Below, piece after piece: positions 14,552 to 18,345 of a DNA stretch of 18,345 nucleotides (its first letter is position 1; each line of letters starts with the position of its first letter). The notes under the pieces are model-generated. The model was not told the origin of the DNA. It ran no database searches and saw only the letters and a list, made by a program, of their open reading frames with translations. The position numbers and the translations under genes are program-made. The stretch is from Oscillospiraceae bacterium. GTDB taxonomy: Bacteria > Bacillota > Clostridia > Oscillospirales > Ruminococcaceae. The stretch is from contig JAHZAU010000015.1 of NCBI GenBank assembly GCA_019423755.1, forward strand, positions 2,801 to 21,145, written 5' to 3'.

Positions 14552-14896
14552 TTACTGAATCTGCTCTTTGACTTTGGCAGCTTTACCAACGCGGTTGCGC
14601 AGGTAGTACAGTTTGCTTCTGCGGACTTTACCGTTTCTGGTAACAGTCACTTCCGCAACGTTGGGGGAGTGCATGGGGAACACTCTCTCTACGCCGCAGC
14701 CATGGGAGATACGACGAACGGTGAAGGTGGAACCGATGCCAGCGTTTTTGATGCCGATCACGGTGCCTTCGAAGGCCTGCAGTCTTTCGCGGTTGCCTTC
14801 TTTGATCTTAACCTGTACACGTACGGTGTCGCCGACCTCGAACTTGGGCAGTTCGTTCTTCATGCAGGACTGGGAAATCATTTTCAAAGCATCCAT
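14552..14896 (-). CDS. rplS: 50S ribosomal protein L19
   Basis: The 114-residue protein is L19, which sits at the interface of the ribosomal subunits. Family segments seen are PKFEVGDTVRVQVKIKEGNRERLQAFEG near the N-terminus, then the Gly-rich central turn, FTVRRISHGCGVERVFP and the basic end KLYYLRNRVGKAAK. The ATG at 14896 has AAGGAGG eight bases upstream; the frame is open 26 codons further up, but that part lies in the folded leader and is not L19-like. The gene forms a single-gene transcript with its own promoter, a leader of about 230 bases and a strong terminator. Confidence 0.98.
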   Translation of the reverse strand: MDALKMISQSCMKNELPKFEVGDTVRVQVKIKEGNRERLQAFEGTVIGIKNAGIGSTFTVRRISHGCGVERVFPMHSPNVAEVTVTRNGKVRRSKLYYLRNRVGKAAKVKEQIQ

Positions 14897-14922
14897 TGAT
14901 ACTTCCTCCTTAAAAAATCTCA

Positions 14923-15047
14923 GATATTCATGCGATAAGCTGCCCTCTTCCCGGAAGGCCGCCCTGTGTGCCACAGAGGAATATCCACTTTAATGTCGCA
15001 ATCCCGGCTCCCCCACCGGGGAGACCTATTGCAGATTGTGCATTAAA
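14923..15047 (-). promoter_or_regulatory. Folded 5' leader of rplS, candidate L19 autoregulatory leader
   Basis: Two nested structures are visible on the minus strand. The first has outer arms TTTAATG/CATTAAA (15041-15047 and 14989-14995), middle arms CAATC/GATTG (15034-15038 and 14999-15003) and an inner CTCCCC/GGGGAG hairpin (15008-15023). The second is closed by GATATTC/GAATATC (14979-14985 and 14923-14929) and holds a CTGTG/CACAG hairpin. The second ends 11 bases before the ribosome binding site. L19 leaders that bind the protein are known in Firmicutes. I call this one by position and folding, not by a matched consensus. Confidence 0.6.
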
Positions 15048-15133
15048 CCTCAACGCTTTCCTTGTGCCCACAGCCGGCCCGAAGACCCGCCAAAAGCTTT
15101 GGGGAAACCGATGGATCTATTGCATACCCTAAC

Positions 15134-15162
15134 AGGATAGCATACAAATCCCTTGATTTCAA
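15134..15162 (-). promoter_or_regulatory. Promoter of rplS
   Basis: On the minus strand TTGAAA (15157-15162) is 17 bases from TATCCT (15134-15139), and an extended TG lies before the -10 (TGCTATCCT). Matches are 5/6 and 4/6. Transcription would begin near 15127, about 230 bases before the rplS start. Confidence 0.75.
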
Positions 15163-15220
15163 GAGGTTTTTTGCGATTTGTGCAGCCTGGACGGAGGTTT
15201 TTGCTCCGCCCCTTTGGCTT

Positions 15221-15874
15221 TTAGCGGAATTGCTCCAACTTATCGGTGTAGACCATGGTGCGGTTGACGCGGGTGCTCTCCACCGGCACCGGGGAAGCAA
15301 AGGCGTCCAGCAGCAGGCCGGGGTTGATGTTGACGGTGATACCGGTAGCAAAGCGCATCCCAAGCGCCAGGCACCCGGGCTCGGTCTCGGCCGAAAGCAG
15401 CGAGAACAGCGGCTTCAGGTCCACCTCTTTGCTGCCCTTTTTGGTCTTTTTCTCCACCAAAATCTCCGGCGCCGACACAAAGGCCAGGAAGGCTTCCTTC
15501 AGCGCTTTCTCGCTGCCGGGCGCGCAGCCCAGCCGGATGTCGTAGTCCGCCCAGGCGATCTCCTTCTGGTCCATCTCCTGGTTGTTGACGGCAAAGGCGG
15601 TGAGCCCCTCGGGCAGGCAGGCGTTGACCCGGGTGAGGATCTCGTCAAAGGGGACCTCCTCGGTAAACTTCATGTCCACGCACTCGTAGTCGCTTTCATA
15701 CCCCAGGGAAAGGGGCAGCGGGAAGGTCAGGTACATGTGGGGGTTGAAGCCCTCGGTGTACCAAACCGGCAGGCGGGAGCGCTTGAGGGAGCGCATCATG
15801 CAGCGGTTCATGTCCAGGTGGGAGATGTACCGGGTGCGGCCGTGCTTTTTATAGAACAGACGGATCTTAACCAC
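15221..15874 (-). CDS. TIGR03936 family radical-SAM-associated protein (DUF2344)
   Basis: The 217-residue protein begins with IRLFYKKHGRTRYISHLDMNRCMMRSLKRSRLPVWYTEGFNPH, the mark of the DUF2344/TIGR03936 family; this N-terminal pattern (short pieces such as RYISHLD and GFNPH) is strongly conserved. The molecular function is not established. The family occurs next to, or fused with, the TIGR03960 radical SAM protein, as seen here. The start is GTG at 15874, inside the end of the upstream gene (8-base overlap), with AAAGGGGG eight bases before it. An ATG five bases upstream is in another frame. Coupled translation with the radical SAM gene is likely. No T-tailed terminator follows. Confidence 0.92.
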   Translation of the reverse strand: MVKIRLFYKKHGRTRYISHLDMNRCMMRSLKRSRLPVWYTEGFNPHMYLTFPLPLSLGYESDYECVDMKFTEEVPFDEILTRVNACLPEGLTAFAVNNQEMDQKEIAWADYDIRLGCAPGSEKALKEAFLAFVSAPEILVEKKTKKGSKEVDLKPLFSLLSAETEPGCLALGMRFATGITVNINPGLLLDAFASPVPVESTRVNRTMVYTDKLEQFR

Positions 15875-17726
15875 AGCATTTGCCCCCTTTCTTCAGCTGT
15901 TCGGCAATAAGCTGGTTGGCCCCGCAGCCGGCGCACTGCTGGCGGCAGTGGGGGGTCGTCTTGTTTTCGTGGGCCAGCTTGTTTTCCCGGATGAGGAAGT
16001 TTTTGCTGACGCAGTAGTCCAGGTGATCCCAGGGGAGCACCTCGTCGAAGGGACGGGGGCGGTTGGCGTAAAACGCCGGGTCCACGCCGCATTCCCGGAA
16101 GGTGTCGTACCAGTTTTGGGGAGAGAGGTACTCCGACCAGCCGTCCAGACGGCTGCCCTTCTTCCACACCGCTTCCAGCACGTCGCACAGACGGCGGTCG
16201 CCCTTGGCAAGCACCGCTTCCAGGAAGCTGACGTCGGCGTCGTGGTAGCTGACGCTGATCTTCTTGCTGCGGACGCTTTCCAGCAGGTGTTTCTGTTTTG
16301 CGTGCAGCATCTCCATGGTGTCCTGGGCCTCAAACTGGAAGGGGGTGAAGGGCTTGGGCACGAAGCAGGCGCAGCTGATGGACACGGTGACGCCCTTGCC
16401 CTTGGGACGGGTGGGCAGGCTGTAGTACAGGTCCACGATCTTCTGGGCCAGGTTGGCGATGCCCTCGATGTCCTCCATGGTCTCGGTGGGCAGGCCCATC
16501 ATAAAGTAGAGCTTGACGGCGGTGTATCCGCCGGAGAAGGCGATGCGGCAGGTGTCCAGCACCTCCTGCTCGGTGACGTTTTTGTTGATGACGTCACGCA
16601 GGCGCTGGGTACCGGCCTCGGCGGCGAAGGTCAGGCCGCTTTTGCGCAGGCGGGAGATCTTCTCCATCAGCTCCTTCGAGAAGTTGTCCACCCGCAGGGA
16701 GGGCAGCGAGGTGGAGACCTTCTGGTCCTGGGTCCAGGTAAGCATATCGTCCAGCAGGGGTTCCAGCTCCTTGTAGTCGCTGGTGGACAGGGAGGTCAGG
16801 GACAGCTCGTCGTAACCGGTGGAATCGCACAGGTCGTGGGCGTTCTGGTTGAGGGTATCAAAGTGCTTGTCCCGCAGGGGGCGGTAGATGAAGCCCGCCT
16901 GGCAGAAGCGGCAGCCGCGGATGCAGCCGCGCTGTACCTCCAGCATGGCGCGGTCGTGGACGATGCCCACATAAGGCACCACGAACTCCTTGGGGTAAAA
17001 GACCTGGTCCAGGTCGGCGATGATGCGTTTTTTGACCTTGGCGGGGACCCCTTCGCGGTTGGGGGTCACCTGGGCGATGGTGCCGTCTTCCTTATAGGTC
17101 ACGTCATAGAAGGCCGGGACGTAGACGCCGCCGATCTTGGCCGCTTCCAGCAGGTACTGCTCCTTGGTCCAGCCTTCGCGCTTGGCCTGCATGTACAGGT
17201 CGGTGATCTCCAGGTTGACCTCCTCGCCCTCGCCCAGGATGAAGATATCCACAAAGTCCGCCAGGGGCTCGGGGTTGCAGGCGCAGGGGCCGCCGGCCAC
17301 CACCATGGGCCACAGGCCCTTGCGGTCCCGGGAGCGGATGGGCACCCCGGCCAGGTCCAGCATATTGAGCACGCCGGTGAAGCTCAGCTCGTACTGCAGG
17401 GTAAAGAGGATAAAGTCAAAGTCCCCGATGGGGTCCAGGCTTTCCAGGCCGTAAAGGGGGATATTCTGCTCCCGCATAAGGGCCTCCATGTCGGCGTCGG
17501 GGGCAAACACCCGCTCGCACCACCAGTTTTCCCGCTGGTTGTACAGGGAGTAGAGGATCTTCATCCCCAGGTGGGACATACCCACCTCGTATTTATCCGG
17601 GAAGCAGAAGGCCAGGCGGCAGTCCACCTTGGACTTGTCCTTGACCACGCTGTTGAGCTCGCCGCCGATGTACTGGGCCGGCTTCTGCACCTGCAAGAGG
17701 ATTTTTTCCAGTTTTTCCGGTATCAT
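15867..17726 (-). CDS. TIGR03960 family B12-binding-domain radical SAM protein
   Basis: The product, 619 residues from the start chosen here, has an N-terminal cobalamin-binding-like domain (roughly the first 200 residues, with VVAGGPCACNPEPLADFVD and LGEGEE) and then a radical SAM core with the 4Fe-4S ligands in RGCIRGCRFCQAG, a CxxxCxxC motif. A cysteine-rich C-terminus (HCRQQCAGCG and a final CCG) may bind a further metal or cluster. The family's reaction is unknown; related YgiQ-type proteins are also poorly defined. An ATG four codons upstream (17738) is only one base from a GGAGG, too close to use, so the ATG at 17726 with GGAG six bases before it is preferred. Its own promoter lies about 90 bases upstream. 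Confidence 0.93.
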   Translation of the reverse strand: MIPEKLEKILLQVQKPAQYIGGELNSVVKDKSKVDCRLAFCFPDKYEVGMSHLGMKILYSLYNQRENWWCERVFAPDADMEALMREQNIPLYGLESLDPIGDFDFILFTLQYELSFTGVLNMLDLAGVPIRSRDRKGLWPMVVAGGPCACNPEPLADFVDIFILGEGEEVNLEITDLYMQAKREGWTKEQYLLEAAKIGGVYVPAFYDVTYKEDGTIAQVTPNREGVPAKVKKRIIADLDQVFYPKEFVVPYVGIVHDRAMLEVQRGCIRGCRFCQAGFIYRPLRDKHFDTLNQNAHDLCDSTGYDELSLTSLSTSDYKELEPLLDDMLTWTQDQKVSTSLPSLRVDNFSKELMEKISRLRKSGLTFAAEAGTQRLRDVINKNVTEQEVLDTCRIAFSGGYTAVKLYFMMGLPTETMEDIEGIANLAQKIVDLYYSLPTRPKGKGVTVSISCACFVPKPFTPFQFEAQDTMEMLHAKQKHLLESVRSKKISVSYHDADVSFLEAVLAKGDRRLCDVLEAVWKKGSRLDGWSEYLSPQNWYDTFRECGVDPAFYANRPRPFDEVLPWDHLDYCVSKNFLIRENKLAHENKTTPHCRQQCAGCGANQLIAEQLKKGGKCCG

Positions 17727-17813
17727 ATTTCGCTCCATTCCTCCGCCGTTCGCAAGCCAGTTTCTCCCCTGCCGGCGGTGTCAGAGGCTGGCAATTGTTG
17801 CGTTTGTACGTTG

Positions 17814-17842
17814 ATTTTACCCTATTTTCCGCCTCTTTGCAA
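17814..17842 (-). promoter_or_regulatory. Promoter of the radical SAM gene pair
   Basis: On the minus strand TTGCAA (17837-17842) and TAAAAT (17814-17819) are 17 bases apart, matching 4/6 and 5/6. A CCGCGG/CCGCGG inverted repeat (17847-17863) lies directly upstream of the -35 box and could be an operator or chance GC symmetry. Further upstream, 17885-17901 holds a TTTTTCG/CGAAAAA hairpin. Confidence 0.7.
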
Positions 17843-17964
17843 CCCGCCGCGGCCAGCCCGCGGTGGCATTTTCGCGCTAAAAGTTTTTTCGGGACGAAAA
17901 ATGAGTAACCCGCGACTCGGTTGGGTGATATTGGAAAACTTTTTTTGTCCTTCTCCGAAAAATC

Positions 17965-18004
17965 TCCCGAGAGCACAGAAAAGAAGTTCCCATCGGGGAA
18001 CTTC
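17965..18004. repeat. Partial copy of the repeat module, with hairpin
   Basis: The hairpin GAAGTTCCC-ATCG-GGGAACTTC (17983-18004) is identical to the one at 18074-18095. The 18 bases before it (CCGAGAGCACAGAAAA and neighbours) resemble the corresponding bases before the other two copies. The long tail that follows the hairpin in the complete units is missing here, and the next unit begins at once. I read this as a truncated unit. Confidence 0.7.
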
Positions 18005-18154
18005 TTTCGTTAGTTGCCGTCTTTGACGGCAACTAGGCCCGCGGCGGGAGTCTTTCCCAGACACGCAAAAAAAGAAGTTCCCATCGGGGAACTTCCCTCA
18101 AAACTGTCCGTAGCCACCAAAGTGACGACGCGGGCCGCTATCCTTCCCTTTTGA
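18001..18154. repeat. Structured repeat unit 1
   Basis: This 154-base unit recurs with a period of 194 bases at 18195. In order it holds hairpin B GTTGCCGTC-TTT-GACGGCAAC (18013-18033), GGCCCGCG (18036-18043), hairpin C (18074-18095), a conserved tail and CGCGGGCC (18129-18136). The last can pair with the earlier GGCCCGCG to enclose hairpin C. On the minus strand hairpin C is followed by seven T, a good terminator. The element does not match an insertion sequence or CRISPR, and I do not recognise it. Confidence 0.85.
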
Positions 18155-18194
18155 AAAAAGGGAACTGCGCGATTATGCCCGCGGGGGCTCCCCG
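18155..18194. repeat. Spacer between repeat units with two hairpins
   Basis: The end of unit 1 and the start of this spacer form hairpin D, TTCCCTTTT-GAA-AAAAGGGAA (18144-18164). A GC-rich hairpin GCGGGG-GCT-CCCCGC (18181-18195) sits directly before the start of unit 2, at the place held by the GAAGTTCCC hairpin before unit 1. Nothing coding is seen. Confidence 0.65.
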
Positions 18195-18345
18195 CTTCTT
18201 TCGTTAGTTGCTGCTTGCAGCAACTAGGCCCGCGGCGGGAGTCTTTCCGAGATACGCAGAAAAGAAGCTCCCTTCACGGGAGCTTCCCCAAAAACTGTCC
18301 GTAGCCACCAAAGTGACGACGCGGGCCGCTATCCTTCCCTTTTGA
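18195..18345. repeat. Structured repeat unit 2, reaching the window edge
   Basis: This 151-base unit has the same order as unit 1: hairpin B (18207-18224), GGCCCGCG (18227-18234), hairpin C GAAGCTCCC-TTCAC-GGGAGCTTC (18264-18286), the tail and CGCGGGCC (18320-18327). The last 52 bases are identical to unit 1. The stems differ from unit 1 by changes on both arms, so pairing is kept. The sequence ends in TTCCCTTTTGA, the first half of hairpin D, so the array probably continues beyond the window. Confidence 0.85.

Noticed and set aside
15043..15363. A minus-strand open frame reaching through the rplS promoter and leader, ending at TAA at 15043
   Set aside because: Most of it overlaps the DUF2344 gene in another frame and it crosses the rplS promoter; after the promoter no start codon with a ribosome binding site opens this frame, so a leader peptide is not supported.
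15948..18026. A 692-codon plus-strand open frame over the radical SAM gene
   Set aside because: Antisense to a gene with a clear 4Fe-4S motif; same shadow composition as the other plus-strand frames.
17965..18345. CRISPR array
   Set aside because: Units are about 150 bases, internally folded and separated by a 40-base spacer; there is no short regular repeat-spacer pattern and no cas gene nearby.
17965..18345. Insertion sequence or MITE
   Set aside because: No transposase frame, no clear terminal inverted repeats at unit ends and no target-site duplication could be seen; a non-autonomous element cannot be fully excluded.

Overview
The window is a 60%-GC-class chromosomal segment of a Firmicute in which every supported gene lies on the minus strand. 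The gene set (tig, clpP, clpX, lon, engB, lysA, a YerC/TrpR-like regulator, rbgA, rnhB, yraN, lepB, rplS and a TIGR03960/TIGR03936 radical SAM pair) and the strong AGGAGG-type ribosome binding sites point to a Clostridia. GC-rich coding sequence with AT-rich promoters fits an Oscillospiraceae/Ruminococcaceae gut bacterium of the Faecalibacterium, Subdoligranulum or Gemmiger kind. That placement is inference, because no 16S gene is present. No transposase, phage gene or defence gene was seen.

Layout, in the direction of transcription (high to low coordinates). From 18345 to about 17977 there is a modular array of hairpin-rich repeats with no assigned gene. A sigma-70-type promoter (17814-17842) then precedes the two overlapping radical SAM genes. 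The rplS unit follows, with its own promoter, a long folded 5' leader and two terminators. Next comes a housekeeping run: lepB, rbgA, rnhB, yraN, a small unknown gene and a metallophosphoesterase gene, mostly separated by 3-45 bases or overlapping. The proteostasis block tig, clpP, clpX, lon comes next. It has three separate promoter candidates (tig, clpP, lon), and clpX follows clpP closely. engB and lysA follow lon in close order. A promoter candidate then precedes the yerC-like gene and a methyltransferase that overlaps it by four bases. hslO (Hsp33) follows after a hairpin and ends in a strong terminator. A perfect TTGACA-17-TATAAT promoter then drives a tRNA-Val that runs off the left edge.

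Much of the window serves protein birth, folding and turnover. Trigger factor meets the nascent chain, ClpXP and Lon degrade proteins, Hsp33 holds oxidatively damaged proteins, EngB, RbgA and L19 serve the 50S subunit, and signal peptidase I matures exported proteins.

The genes are conventional. The least explained sequence is non-coding: the repeat array at the right edge, whose units differ by paired changes that preserve hairpin stems, and the folded leaders or operator-like inverted repeats at rplS, tig, clpP and lon.
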